Shown here one piece after another: positions 13,101-24,514 of a stretch of 64,000 nt of DNA. This DNA is from Strigops habroptila (taxonomy: Eukaryota > Chordata > Aves > Psittaciformes > Psittacidae): positions 7,967,284 to 8,031,283 of the forward strand of contig NC_046358.1 in the NCBI RefSeq assembly GCF_004027225.2, in the 5' to 3' direction. A program made the translations under genes and the position numbers. The stretch's first letter is position 1. Each line of letters opens with the position of its first letter. The notes beneath the pieces were generated by a model. It made no database searches. It was not told the DNA's origin and worked only from the letters and a program-made list of their open reading frames with translations.

Positions 13101-14366
13101 GAGGTCCTTGGCAATGTGCTTGTGTGGATTTCAAGTTTAACAGTGGAGCTTTTCATTTCTAGATGGCTGAGAGACACCTTGTGGAATGCGGGTACTTATT
13201 TATCTTGCTTTTAACTGTTTAAACTCTAGAAAACAGAATCAGCTTGTGAAGTGCCTATTCACAATGCAATTATAGATTGTGATTTTGTGTGCTTGAGGCA
13301 GGTGCAGTTGTATCTGGATGTGGATAGCACAGACAATAGTCTGAATATTGAGAGGCTCAATGAAAGCGAACCTTGGGCATTTCTAATACAGCAACTTCAG
13401 GTTGCAGCCTGTGCCCAGCACCCTCAGATCATAGTGTCCAGAAAGTACCAGGTTAGACTAAAACCTGCTATGTCTCAAGCAAAATTCATGTGTCATTTTC
13501 ATGCAGTTCTGGTAGACATCATAAGGAATATCTCAGCAGTCTCTTTGCAGCCCCGCTGACACTTATTCACAATACATTTGTGATTTGGGCATATTTGTTT
13601 CAGACTGCAAAGAGACAAACAAAAAATGTACTCTAAACATCTTGTAGAAGCATAAATCAGAGTCTGAAGTCCCTGGTGGATGTAATTAGGGTGTCTTTTT
13701 AAGTAAAAAGATTGACCTAACAGAGGGGGTGGATATTGGCAATATCCAACATGTATTCCAGGTGTGCGGATTGTCTGAGAGTTAGACTTACGGGGTTTGG
13801 GAAAGGATCTGGACCCAGGGGCATGCTGCCCAGGAATGACTGTCTGGGAATGACTGTCTGCAGCGGCAGGACAAGGGGGAAGGTAACGATTCCTGCCAGC
13901 CCTGCTGAGAGATTTCCAGGTCTGAGCTTTAGCAGGAGGGGCAAGGAAGAGCAGCTGGAAAAGCTGACCAGGAATGGCTCTTCCAAGCCGTGGAGGGGTG
14001 CAGTCTTTCCTGGAGGCTGTTTTTAACAGCAGGTCCTGCCAAGTAGATCAGTACCCTCCAACACCATGTGTTTTGTGCTCCAGATTCATCTCACTGTGGT
14101 GGCTTTTGTCTTTCTCTGCAGGGGTAAAGCGCTCTCTCTCAGAGATGGAAGAAGGCAAAGTGAATCTGGAGAACAACTGCTCACCCTATTACCTCATTAG
14201 GCTAATCTACTCCTCTGAAAACTTTGACAAGCTTGTGAACCTGAGCACATACAACATCCTCAATAATAAAGACCTGCTCCTCCAGACAATCCGGAGTGCC
14301 GTAGAACGGAGGAGAAGCAGCAGGACTTGGAATCTGCCTAGCCACTCTAGAGCTGGATACCGTTAA
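1072..14366 (+). CDS. PLA2G4E-like: Group IV cytosolic phospholipase A2, delta/epsilon/zeta-like, 3' part of gene (11 exons, C2 domain off-window)
   Basis: The joined exons are 1072-1109, 2009-2144, 3080-3216, 3478-3700, 4298-4415, 5452-5589, 6725-6829, 7425-7610, 10628-10794, 11336-11522 and 14122-14366. They give 1680 nt in one frame, about 559 residues. The family (patatin-like alpha/beta hydrolase) hydrolyses the sn-2 ester of phospholipids, and some members transfer acyl groups to phosphatidylethanolamine. It acts on membranes after Ca-driven C2 binding. Visible in the fragment: the [10 protein letters not shown] segment that opens the lipase region, the Gly loop GGGLRA with Arg at residue 72, the nucleophile elbow GASGS with Ser at residue 100 (codon 3203-3205), and [13 protein letters not shown] with the catalytic Asp at residue 382 (codon 10690-10692). 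The Ser-Asp dyad and Arg are intact, so the enzyme should be active. The C-terminal pattern [13 protein letters not shown] and the segment RICYLEGLW look more like the D/E/F members than PLA2G4B. The start codon and C2 exons lie left of the window. Family assignment is sure; the exact paralogue is not. Confidence 0.93.
2009..2144 (+). CDS. PLA2G4-like exon (start of lipase region)
   Basis: The acceptor is tgtttcag and the donor is gtctgt. The exon encodes [13 protein letters not shown] followed by [20 protein letters not shown], the conserved entry to the lipase domain in the D/E/F-type cPLA2s. It ends in phase 0. The donor gtctgt departs from the usual gtaagt, but phase and homology on both sides support it. 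Confidence 0.93.
3080..3216 (+). CDS. PLA2G4-like exon with oxyanion loop and catalytic serine
   Basis: The acceptor is gaacag and the donor is gtgtgt. The exon encodes [16 protein letters not shown], then [15 protein letters not shown] and two bases of Trp. The GGG loop forms the oxyanion hole, Arg (codon 3119-3121) corresponds to the essential Arg of cPLA2-alpha, and Ser (codon 3203-3205) is the nucleophile. The elbow is GASGS, whereas many family members have Leu, Val or Ile at the second position. Confidence 0.96.
3478..3700 (+). CDS. PLA2G4-like exon (lipase core helices)
   Basis: The acceptor is ttctttag and the donor is gtatgt. The first base completes the Trp of GSTW. The product continues [19 protein letters not shown], then [14 protein letters not shown] and [14 protein letters not shown]. 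These are conserved family landmarks (LYxxxDWS, ELxxRxxxGH, LW). It ends in phase 0. Confidence 0.95.
4298..4415 (+). CDS. PLA2G4-like exon (KLTDQRKAL / GQNPLPFY)
   Basis: The acceptor is ttgattag and the donor is gtaagt. The product contains [20 protein letters not shown] and VLNVKEEK. The KLSDQR...GQNPLP block is a strong signature of the B/D/E/F cPLA2s. It ends with one base of a Glu codon finished in the next exon. Confidence 0.95.
5452..5589 (+). CDS. PLA2G4-like exon (EFSPYEV / SEFFMGR)
   Basis: The acceptor is ttttgtag and the donor is gtgacc. It encodes [20 protein letters not shown] and [21 protein letters not shown], among the best conserved stretches of the family. Phase 1 at the end matches the two-base start of exon 6725-6829. 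Confidence 0.95.
6725..6829 (+). CDS. PLA2G4-like exon (GLWTNIF)
   Basis: The acceptor is cttgcag and the donor is gtaaga. The reading is [19 protein letters not shown], then [12 protein letters not shown]. The GLWxxIFxxNLLD pattern is typical of the D/E/F group rather than PLA2G4B. It starts and ends in matching phase 1. Confidence 0.92.
7039..7077. repeat. TTTTA-type simple repeat
   Basis: This is an imperfect pentanucleotide tract built from tttta/ttta units in the intron after exon 6725-6829. No other function is visible. Confidence 0.85.
7425..7610 (+). CDS. PLA2G4-like exon (lid / [13 protein letters not shown])
   Basis: The acceptor is ctatttcag and the donor is gtaact. It encodes an acidic, Pro-rich stretch that is variable in the family. 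This is followed by [18 protein letters not shown], then [20 protein letters not shown] and a terminal EWK. The NFLxGLxxHxDY motif is conserved. Confidence 0.93.
7611..10627. other. Long PLA2G4-like intron, 3.0 kb
   Basis: No exon is needed, because the flanking exons join in phase (EWK to [10 protein letters not shown]). The intron contains AT-rich and purine-rich stretches. A 165-codon antisense open frame at 10047-10544 looks like chance. Confidence 0.7.
10628..10794 (+). CDS. PLA2G4-like exon with catalytic aspartate
   Basis: The acceptor is tttttcag and the donor is gtgaga. It encodes [20 protein letters not shown], then [18 protein letters not shown] and [14 protein letters not shown]. 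The Asp of LCLID (codon 10690-10692) is the second member of the Ser-Asp dyad. It ends in phase 0 after a 3-kb upstream intron. Confidence 0.95.
11336..11522 (+). CDS. PLA2G4-like exon (IPFPKVE / [12 protein letters not shown])
   Basis: The acceptor is tccacag and the donor is gtaagt. It encodes [20 protein letters not shown], then [15 protein letters not shown] and [15 protein letters not shown]. All are family landmarks in the expected order. It ends after one base of a Gly codon (EPG). Confidence 0.95.
11523..14121. other. PLA2G4-like intron, 2.6 kb
   Basis: The EPG/VKRS junction is continuous across it, so no coding exon is missing. It holds a short CAG/CTG tract at about 12961-12985 and several short chance open frames. 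No gene is supported. Confidence 0.7.
14122..14366 (+). CDS. PLA2G4-like last coding exon with TAA stop
   Basis: The acceptor is tctctgcag. The first two bases complete the Gly of the EPGVKRS junction. The product continues through [20 protein letters not shown] and AVERRRSSR and stops at TAA (14364-14366). The length and position of the C-terminus fit the family. A short tandem repeat starts 37 bp after the stop. Confidence 0.95.
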
Positions 14367-17300
14367 GCTGGGTTTTTGCACTGTTCCCTACTGAAAGCTA
14401 TAACAGTCACATTACGACACATCACAGTCACATTATAACATCACAGTCACATTACAAAACATCACAGTGTTCATTATTTGCAAGAAACTGAGGAAACATG
14501 TACATTTCTCATCTTGCCTTGTTCAAGTTCCTGGCTTTCAAAAGGGTTTATTTAGTCTCTTTCCCCCAAGCTTTCAGACCACAAAAGCTTCACACTGTGG
14601 TCTTACTTGTTAAGAATTAGGGTCCTGGTTAGCAGAGGCCTTCCAGGATCTCCCTGATGTTATAGAATATGGTGGTGGTGATAGTGATAGTTCTTCATAT
14701 GAGCCTGTCACCTCAATCCTGAGCCTACTGTCAGTGTCTTTTCAATGCTTGGTTACAAAGCAAGTCCTGGCCATTTGCATTCAGTGATGTCCAGATTTTC
14801 AGGCAGGCTGAGCAACTAGAATTTGCACTGAATTTGTGGGCTTAGCTTTGAAGTCAGGCCAAAGAGAGTCATATGTATCTGTGAACAAAAGCCAAATTGC
14901 AACGTGGGCAATTGCATTCTGTCTGGCCGATTCCCTTTGCCAATTTAGAAATTATTCCTTTTTTCCATTCCCCTGCAAGAGCTTGGCACAGAAACGCTGC
15001 TCCAGACTGCCATGAGGGGGGCAGTTACATTTCAAGGAGAGAGGACATTAGCTGCAGAGAGTGTGTATGGTTCTTTTGAGCGTTAGCTGGAGGGAAAATT
15101 CTGCACAAGGCATGAGTGATTATATTGATTTATATGCATTAAAATGTCAAAAGCCTGAAGCAAGCTTTTGATACCAGAAATTCAAGGGGAATAATTACCA
15201 TAGACTCAAGTACAGTTAATTTAATAAGAAATAAGCTAGTGCTCCTTATGTATGTAAACTGAATGTAGGATAACATAACTCACAGAGTGCATAGCCATTG
15301 TATCTTCACACCCAGAAGATTTTTTCCCTTTACAGTCTTCTATCCATAACATCATAGGCAAGGTATTTTTAATAGGTGCTACACTAAAATAGAGCACAAA
15401 TCAGAAAACGGAAATTCTTTATCACACCTTCTTGCTGGAGGAAAATGTTTGGAAAAATGATGCCTGGTTTTCATTTGCTTTGGAGTGCAATGAGAGACTT
15501 TGCATTAAACTAGGAGCCTGGAACATCTTAACAGCCCTCCAGAATCTGAAAGGAAAGGATGCTGAGCAGCATGAAACAGAGCTCCATAGAAGTCAGAGAA
15601 GTTTCCAGACTTCCTAGCACTTAAGGATTTGGACCTGCTTCTTGCTTATTTAATCCAAACACAGCATATTCTTTGGGATCTCCAAGGAAAATCTTATACA
15701 TTTCTTCTCTGTTGGAAATTTACTTGATATCTAGAATTGATTTTACTTGAAAACCAAAAATAGACAAAGAAAGAGAAATGGGGCTCTGCCTTTTTGGTAT
15801 ATGCAGACAGTATTCAAACTCAGAGGGAGAGCATTTACAAAAGGCTTCATTGCCTGAACCCTGTATCTACTAAATGCTGCTTCTCCTGCAAGCAATGTCA
15901 ATGAATATGCCTCAGCAATATTCCTTGTACAATGCTTATTTACTGAGCTAAGGAGTACTATGCAAAACCTGAGGCGTCTTAACAGCTGGAATGCAACTGT
16001 ACAACTGAATTCAGGCCATAAGAAGATAAGAACTAATTGGATACTGTCTGCAACAAAAAATAGCCATTTTGAGTTGAAAGATGAGATGGCAGTAGGCAGC
16101 TACCTCAGAAGAGAGAATCCTACCAGCAGGGTCTGTTACCTTCCCATAGCAGAGCAGCACATCCTGACACAGTATCCTGTGGTGCAGGTGTATGTACATA
16201 CAAGCACCTGTGGCTGTGTGCACGCATATACACAGGGTGTGCACTGTCTTCATGCTCATCTAGCTGGTCCTAGAAAGAAACCTCTTCTTGCAATCTGCTT
16301 GCACAGAACAAAACCTGATTCCAGCATGGCTGTGGAAGGGCTGCGTGCTTCCATGTCCTGTGCCCTGGTGCATCCTGATTCGCTCAGGCTCCAGCACTTG
16401 GCCTCACAGCCAATTGGTGCTTGACCCCTGCTCACTTTGGCCAGGAGGAGAAAAGGATGGACAAGGAATGAGTTATACCATTGTGCTGGCTGTCTGCATG
16501 CCCTCACTGTGATGGTGCGCTTGGGGTGTCAAATTATTGCTTGCATCTTCCATCATCATGGTACTACACAGAAGATGCAGAGGGCTGAACAGCTTGTGTG
16601 GAGTCCCAACAATAGCAGCTTTTCTGCTGCAGTGGTTAAAAAACTCAGTTCAGAGACACTGGCATTCTCCACAACAGACTGCTATTTCTTTTGACGCTAA
16701 ACCAGTACCTAGCTAGGAACAAGAAGACCACCAATGGTGTTATGTGATTGCCTTTCATTTATGCATCATTCATATTGTAAATAGGAACACTGTTTTACCT
16801 CATCTACCTATTTTTTATGCTCTGCTGCTGCAAAAAGATATCCCTGTTTGTTCACTGGCTACAGTGAATGATTCATAGCCCTCCTGATCCTTGGCAGCAC
16901 ATGCCCAGAAACAAGGCAGCTCAGCTATGCTGAGGCAATTGTGTCTCTCTAAATGCTCCACAGACTGATAACTGGGGCGTGTTTGGTGCATTCATAAAGC
17001 TGCTAATGCAAACAGAAATGCCCACTAAAATGTGAAAGAGCCAAAAACCCCACAGGGTTCTCAGGTAATCCCCAGTCAGCGGAGAATAACTTTTCTAAGG
17101 GACTGTTAAACCCTGTTGTAGAGTGAAGGAGGTAGCTGTGGGTAGGGAAGGAGGCAGGACGGTGGTGTGATTTTCCCTCTGCCAGGAAAACTGTTACCTA
17201 AGGTTGTGCCAATACTTAAAGTAGGGTCAGGGACCGCTGTTTAATCGTGCAGCCCAGAGGCACAGACAACCGTGTGCCCCTTGATCTCCTTGGGGCCCCA

Positions 17301-20300
17301 TGTGGTGCCCCTGTAGCCTTAAACAATAATGGTTTTTAAAAATATATTTTTGCATTTCAGAGCCTGAAATGATGTGAGGGCTGTATCATTGCCCTTCATG
17401 GTGGTATTTGGTTGGTTGGTTGTTTTGGTTGGCTTTGTAGCATGACATTGAAGGAGCACGTTGCTGGCCCACATGGAGGGACCCACATCTGGCAGTCTTA
17501 TCCATGCAGCTTGGCTGGCATGTGCTTCCCCCTGGAGCACACCTAGGCTCTGGGTTGGAGCATGCTAATTTGCACAGCATGAAACCCACAGAACTACAGA
17601 GCAGAGCTGCAGTGATGTACAGCTGATCAGTAACCTACACTCAGGTTTCCTTTAAGGTATACATGGAGTTTAAGGGAATGTAAATGTGTTTGCTGTCCAA
17701 AGGTTTTATGATTGTTCCTTGTCCCTGTCTTGCCTGGCTTGTGCCACATGCTGTTGAATAGCTGAGTGGAGTGCATGAAAACCAAAGCAGGCACTGTGAG
17801 GAGAAAGCTGTCTCTCTGCCTCTCACCGTACAAAGATGTGTGTGAAAAGGCACATGGCATGCTTAGAAACTGTGCCTTGCTATTCTGGTGTTATGTTTGC
17901 TTAACCACTGGAGATGAATGCATGCATGCGAAATCCTCATCTGAAATGCACCCCAGATCACTGCTCTCAGATGAACATCTTGCTGGAAGCACCCCCCCCC
18001 CAAAAAAAAAGACCCAACAGAGCTTGCTATCTGCTGCCAAACACGAAGGAAACAGAAGTTTGTTCTTGTAACTGTTAGCTACTCTTTATAGAAATTGTTT
18101 GTTTGTGTCTTTGAACCATTTAATAATATATTAATCAAAAATAAAATCTTGCAAAGGAGCACCAGACCCATGAAAGTCTTTATGCACTTGAACACAAGAC
18201 TACATCTTTGCCAGTTATAATAGCACTATTTGTGCTAGATGTCTGCTGAGCACTTTGTAGGGCATTGGCTGGTTTCAAGATTGGGTGCAAAAATCAAAAA
18301 GAAGATGTTCTGGTTTACAAATGCATTGAGAGCCTGGGAATAAGAAGTGTGGAACAAACTCTACCTCCTGCAGTAAAACCCTTTTCAGTGGTGTGGCACG
18401 AGAGAGGGCAGGATGGCAGCTGTACTCAGCCATAGCCAAGGCACAGCTTTATTTTGCCTCTTCTTGATTTGATTTAAATATGTACAGAAGTCTGCCTTTC
18501 ACTGAACTTTACTGTAATGAATTAAATCATGAGTTTAAAATACCTACGTTTAAAAAAATCAGAAAGTTTTTATTTTTGTGTAAAAGCAGTTAAAAACAAT
18601 AAAGGAAAATGCACCAGTTTCCCATCACTTTGCTGTATTTTTTGTGACAGGCAGAGGCTCCAGCAGAGGTGCAGCAGATGAGAGAGCTGGACTAGCCAAC
18701 AGAATCCAAAGATTAGATCACCTTGCTGGTTGTGAGTGACTGATCTGAGTCAGTCTGAACACAAACCTAAACTCTAGATGTTGCATGTACCCTTATTTAC
18801 ATACACATAGTGTTAGGCACTCCCCTCCTACTGGAAAATCGGTCAATACGGGGGAGAAGACTGCAAGCAAAGAGTCATGCTTGGCTAAAAATGGGCCGAG
18901 GCTGATGTCCTTGTCCAAGTAGTTAAGGACTTGAAGCATTAGGCTCTACTTGTCAGGGAAGAGCCCCAGCCACTACACTGTCCTGGGTGCCATTCCTCCC
19001 CAGTTTCTTGCTAGCTAACTTTTCTGTGGCTCAGAAACAAAGATAAGTAGGGAAAAAAGAATATTCTTCCTCAAGGATTGTACCACACCTTAACAAGCTG
19101 TGCCTAAGATCCAAATGCTTGCAACAGTGGTAGGTATTTAAGCAAAAATAGGGCTGAACAGACCCCACCCGATGGGTGGTGATCACTGATCACTCCTCTG
19201 TTGCCCTCAGGAGCCTGGGCTATGTCTGGTGTGGCAGGACTTGAGTCTGTGTCTCAGGTGAACAGTCTCATTGTCATGTTACTACTCTGAGGTGCTCCAG
19301 GAGGCTCTTCATGTACCTTTTGGCTCTGCTCTGCTTCATCCTGGCTGGTCCCTTTTCAGAATCCTGGCTGGCCATTTCAGAATCACAACTGAAACCTGCT
19401 CTCTACAGGCCCGTTGCAGGGGGTGGACCTCCAGACGTGAGAGTGTTTGGTCTCCAGACAGAAACACATGCTCAGCTTTAATTGCATGCCTGCCACTTGC
19501 CTACGTTATTATGCCTCTTAGGTATAAGGATTTAAAGTATATGAAGATGAGAAACCCATTTGAATCCTCTTGCATATCCAGGCTAAGGCACAGTAGAATA
19601 CAAAGCCAGCAGCAGCCCTGTGCCGAATGCTTTTACTCCGGGCTTGGACTTCTCCCTGGAAGAGCACTGGCACTCATGCCCCTACTTGTGGGGAGGAGCT
19701 ACATTTCTAACCCCACACTTATTACCAAGTTTTCCCCTCTTAAAGAGAAAGGAGGATTTCCACAGTTGCTGAAGATTGCCAGGTACAGCATGCTGCTAAC
19801 GCACCATTCAGACAGGACCGCTGAAGAGAAAAATGACCTGGAGCAACCCTGGTGTGCAGAAAAGTTGGTTTTGTGGTGGCAAAAGGAAAGGAAAGAAAGA
19901 CCAACATACATTTCAGGTCACACCCTCCACTTCCCAAAACAACCAAACCTGTTTAACCTACAGGGTACAAGCAATCCTGTTATATTGGCCCTATCAGTGT
20001 TTTCAGTTGGTTTGGGTGCTGAACTGTGCTATGACTGGTGCTGGTGCTGGTAACATGTCCCAGGACTGACCCATGCCCAATGGAGTAGTACAGGCGTGTG
20101 CATGGGCTGGGCCCAGGTGGCAGGAATTAGGGCATTGGGTGGTCAGCAGAGCTTGCTGCCATGCTTGCAGAGCTTCCTTTGGGAAGAAGGAAAGGTTGAG
20201 GCTCATAAAGATGCTCTGGGGAAGAAAACAATACTCATAAACACTGAATTATATTAGACAGATAGGGTTTTCCTTTGGGTTACGGGAAGGGGGGACTTGC

Positions 20301-23300
20301 TTGTTTGGCATGTGTCCGAGTTTCTTCATTTTGCTTGCTCAGAGTACTAGGAAGAGCAAAATCTGTATCTATCTCCTGACTTTCACCATCCCAGAATTGT
20401 CTTTTTATAGGAACCCAGGACTGGAGCAGTGATGTATATCTAGCCTGGATTTCCCTGCTGGAAATGTGTAATAAACATTTAACCCATTGTGCCTCTATGA
20501 CTCCCTGTATTTAAGCATGCCAGGGTTTTCCTAAAGCCTTAGAACAATTTACTGTTCAGTGCCAGAGGAGAGAGAAAGAGTCCTCCCTCCAAGAAACAGC
20601 ATGCAGCTTCATACTACAGTCCTGCTATGGAAGAGTTTAGGCATCATCCTACAAGACCAGGCTTCTTAATGCTAATGCCAATACAGTCTATTCAGGCAAC
20701 AGGATACTTTGGGCAAGGATTTTAGCATTCTGCTTCAAGCATTCACAATTGATTAATTGATATGAGTACTACAAGTAGCATAAAACCATAACTATATTTA
20801 ACCACAAACTGCCAACCAGTGTATGTTGCAGTGTGACAAATCCAGGCAGTACCTCAAAAGACCCACGGGCATATGGCAGCAGCAGTTGTAATAATGGTAA
20901 TGACATTGTTAGCAGAAAATATAAACCACATTCCTGGGATATTAACCAGTTCCTGAAGGTAAAAAGAGTTATTTGCAAGAGAAAAGGAAAGAATTAAGTA
21001 TCTGAGCACAGAGCACAATCAGGTTAAGACTAGAAAGCCAAACGGAGCTCTGCCTGAGATAAAACTACGTGACATTGGTTGAATTTGTTCCTCACTAATT
21101 CCTGGCAACCAGGACTGTCAGGAGATACACAGTCAAAATAAGTCTGGTAAGTTTATCTTTGAGCACATTATCTCCTTCTTGCTGTTGGGTTTCGAGGGAG
21201 GTTCTACTGCTGCTGTAGAGCACAGTGTGTACCTTCTCCCAGCCTCTTTAGTGTTTTTTGCTGGGAAAGGTCCTCTGGGACAAAAAATGTCGAAATGTCT
21301 CCCGTGCACCCCAGCTAAAGAGGCACACTTTCAGCAGTTACTGTTGGTGGTTATTAGCGTCTTATTGAGCAACTGTAGCTTATGCCCTGCGGGAAGCAAC
21401 GGCTTGAGCCACTTAAGCTGCCTCCACAGTGCACTGCACAGTGCCAAGACTGACCATGCCGGCAGGGACACAGGACTTGAAATGCAGGTGTATGGAGATG
21501 AAAAGTAAGACCTGTGTGGAGCTGGATGGAGTCCTCATTTGGGGTCACATGGCACGTGAAGCTTCTGCTTTGGGAAGCCTGATGTGGTAAAAGTACAAGG
21601 ACTGGACAATCCAGCTGGTAACATCAGCAGCCGACTGCATCTCTCCAATTAGGAAGAACATTGAGACCACTACACTACAATCTAAAATGCTGTAAGACAT
21701 TGCCCCTCTAATGACTAGTGAGCCCCAGCTTGCCTGTGGGTGTGGATACCTGGAAGGCCAAACCCTATTCATTCTTCAATTAACATTTGCAATAATGCAA
21801 TAAATGCCTACATATAATAATGACAGGCTTCTATCTCATCAGCTACTTTTTTCAAGCCCTACCCTCCCATCCCTCTGGCAAATGGGAAAAGGGATGTTTA
21901 CCCCTTTATTTGGTCATTATTGTGGTAGATGCAACCCTTGGAAACACTTGCAGAAACTACCTTGAAAATTGAGTATTTATAACTTAGCAAAAAAAGATTT
22001 TGCAAATGTGCCTTTTTCTTGGTAAAGTCATGCTTTCTAACCACCAAAATTACAGCCCACCCAGATCTGATGATAATTTCCATTATTGCTTTTCTTGCTG
22101 ATTATGCTTTACAGTGGAATAGCAGACAGTACATTGATATACTGGCAGGTGCAGAAAGGCAGATTTACACTCAGTAGTTTAATCCCCTAGCATTTTCAAT
22201 GTGTGAATCACTTTTGAAAGGTTGAATGCCTTCCCTACAAGAATCTGGCAAACCCTGGGAAATTCATTGTATCAGGAAATAATTGCTGTCTTATTTGCCT
22301 TCTTCCTAGGAGTGATGCTCAGGTGGCTGCCAAGGGGTTTTTGTTGGATCATGGAGTGAGGTTACTGCTTACATTCAGTCACAGTGGCTTTGCAGAGTGC
22401 CATTCAGAGCACTACAAACAAATGTGTTACACTGAAGCCACCCTTAGAGTGTGCAGCTAATTCAATGGGTCCTTTACATCAGCACCTCAAGTCAAAAACA
22501 GAGCATGAAAATACCACGAGACAAAGCATTAAGTGCAACTGTCTTTCGTCTGTGGGACTGGGGATCAGTTTACAGTTATTCTTAGTCTGATCTCATCTAA
22601 GACCACAGTAATGCAGTTTGGCATGACTGACGATCCCTGGGAGTGAGGTACAGACTCATGACAGCATCTATTTCCTCTCATTTGTCAACATCAAGCTCAA
22701 AGAATTTCAAGACTGAAGTCTTTCACAGGCCTGCAGCTCTGGCCACCTGCATTGTTACAGTTCAATATCTGAAAATGTTGACAGTTCTTTTCTGCAAATT
22801 GCTTCCATTGTGATGAGAATTTCTCTGTATATACTTTGGACTTGCCATCTAGTTCCCAATGCAACAAAGTGTTGTAAAAGGAATGAGACCATTTTATCCA
22901 GAAAAATCCCTGCAGACCATGTTTCTATTTCACAGTAAAGAACTTTTAATAGACATTTTTAAATTTCATTTGTTTCCCCAGCATTCTGTAAGGCTCTGTT
23001 ACTTTAACTGGGCTCAGTGCCTAGTGTGAGGCCTCATCTTTACACTCTGGTCCTCAGTCTTGGCTACTGAAAAGGAACAAGTAATACAGCATCACTGTTG
23101 GGATGGCAAATTTGGAACATGGGTGTCTCCTCACACAAGCGCATGTGTGTGCAGGCATGTGTGTGGGTGTGCACACGTCTGTCCATCAAGAAGGTTCTGT
23201 AGCCCCTGTAGGAAAAGATTCAGTTCAACATACCTATCCTCACTTAGTTCAGCAATGTCACAGTGTTGTTGCCCAAGTTTTCATTCTGATTTTTCTAATT

Positions 23301-24339
23301 CCTTATCTCTGCTTTGACTGCTAGAAACTGTGCTGAGGTAGCCTGGAGGCTAACAGCCTGAACAACAGGAAAGTGAAAGAGGAGCCTCAAAGTACGAAGT
23401 TGCGGAGTGGTCTTCATTACTTAAATTCAGGTTTCTTATTTGACATGTGGAAAGGAATCGAAGTCTATTAGTGACAGGAGGCTGCCAGTGTGACAGAAGC
23501 ACGAGGCAGCTGGCCAGACCTTTTGTCCTGGACCCTTCGTTCCTCACCCATAGCGCAGATTTGTGATGCTGCAGGAACTACTGAAGTTCATTTAGCTGTT
23601 TTTTGCTCTTCAACCATGTAAATATCAATGATACAGAAGTTCAGAGCCACTAGGGGATGAAATGACTGGGTATGTGGTCATGTGGAGAAAAACAGATGTA
23701 ATAAACTGGTCTGGGGACTAGACTTCCTTCTTGCTATCCTGCTTTTCCTCTCCTTTTACACTGAAGGGCTGATCGTTCATGCATTATTTTAGTTTCAGAT
23801 TCCATGAAAAATAAGTAACACCACAGGATTTTTTTTCCTGGTAATCTCATCCAGAAAGAACTGGCAAATAGTTAGGGAAGTGTTGGTTAATGTGTTGTAA
23901 AACTGGAAGACTGTATAGAGTACAAAACACTGTGGGAATTGTATAACAAATGTTCCCTTTGAGACTTCTGCTTCTGTCCAGACCACCTAACCCTCTTAAA
24001 TCTTATTTGTTGATATCTGCAAAGCTACCTGCAGTGCTCCCCATTTCTGTCCTGCAGAGCCAATCACTTGAGCTGTCTGGTTTAAAGGCCCATCTGTTCT
24101 TCTATTAGGCAACTTGGAGTAGATATCACTTGGGTGATATGAAGAATGATAGAGTCATTGTATACACAAAAGGCTACCAGGCGCAGTCCTGTTTAATTAC
24201 ATTTAATGGCTTTACTAGATTTAATGCAGAATTAAAGTAAGTTCCAAGTGTAGTGATTAACTTAAAACATATCAATACATTTCCAGAGGGCCGGGTTAAG
24301 ATATAATGGTGAAGGGTCTGGCATTCACTGAGGCAAATG
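14367..24339. other. Convergent intergenic / 3'-UTR interval
   Basis: This separates the stop of the PLA2G4-like gene from the stop of SPTBN5. Possible plus-strand poly(A) signals are the weak ATTAAA at 15138-15143 and AATAAA at 18140-18145 and 18598-18603. A possible minus-strand AATAAA lies at 21905-21910 (TTTATT on plus). I cannot tell which are used. Open frames at 15960-16424 and 19271-20053 (plus) have no recognisable domain. A C-run followed by an A-run lies near 17991-18010. No RNA gene was recognised. Confidence 0.6.
14403..14463. repeat. Three-copy tandem repeat of 19-21 bp in the PLA2G4-like 3' UTR
   Basis: Three head-to-tail units each begin acagtcacatta and end catc: 14403-14423, 14424-14442 and 14443-14463. 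A partial fourth unit (acagtg) follows. It lies 37 bp after the stop codon. Confidence 0.85.
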
Positions 24340-24514
24340 TCATTTCTCTCTTCCTGCTTCTAGTACAGATGGAAGCAGTTTTGTTTTATTACCACTTTGT
24401 TCTAGGCTTAGGGTGGTGATAGAGGCTCGTGTCACTGCAGTCCCATCTTCCTTAAAATCTCTGCGAAAGGCTGCAGACTCTCTCTCTGGTTTGATTTTGA
24501 AGGAAGGCGTTCTC
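24340..24514 (-). CDS. SPTBN5: SPTBN5 last coding exon with TGA stop
   Basis: Fragment residues 1804-1861, reading RTPSFKIKPERESAAFRRDF and SITTLSLEQSGNKTK and ending AGREK, then TGA (24340-24342). The acceptor is ttgttgatag. The frame is open and charged but carries no known domain. Confidence 0.72.

Noticed and set aside
12778..13134. 118-codon minus-strand open frame with a CAG/CTG tract
   Set aside because: It is intronic, overlaps a simple repeat, and has no homology cue.
13251..13559. Possible extra PLA2G4-like exon after gaggcag
   Set aside because: The EPG|VKRS junction between 11522 and 14122 is already continuous and in phase, matching the family, so an extra exon would interrupt it.
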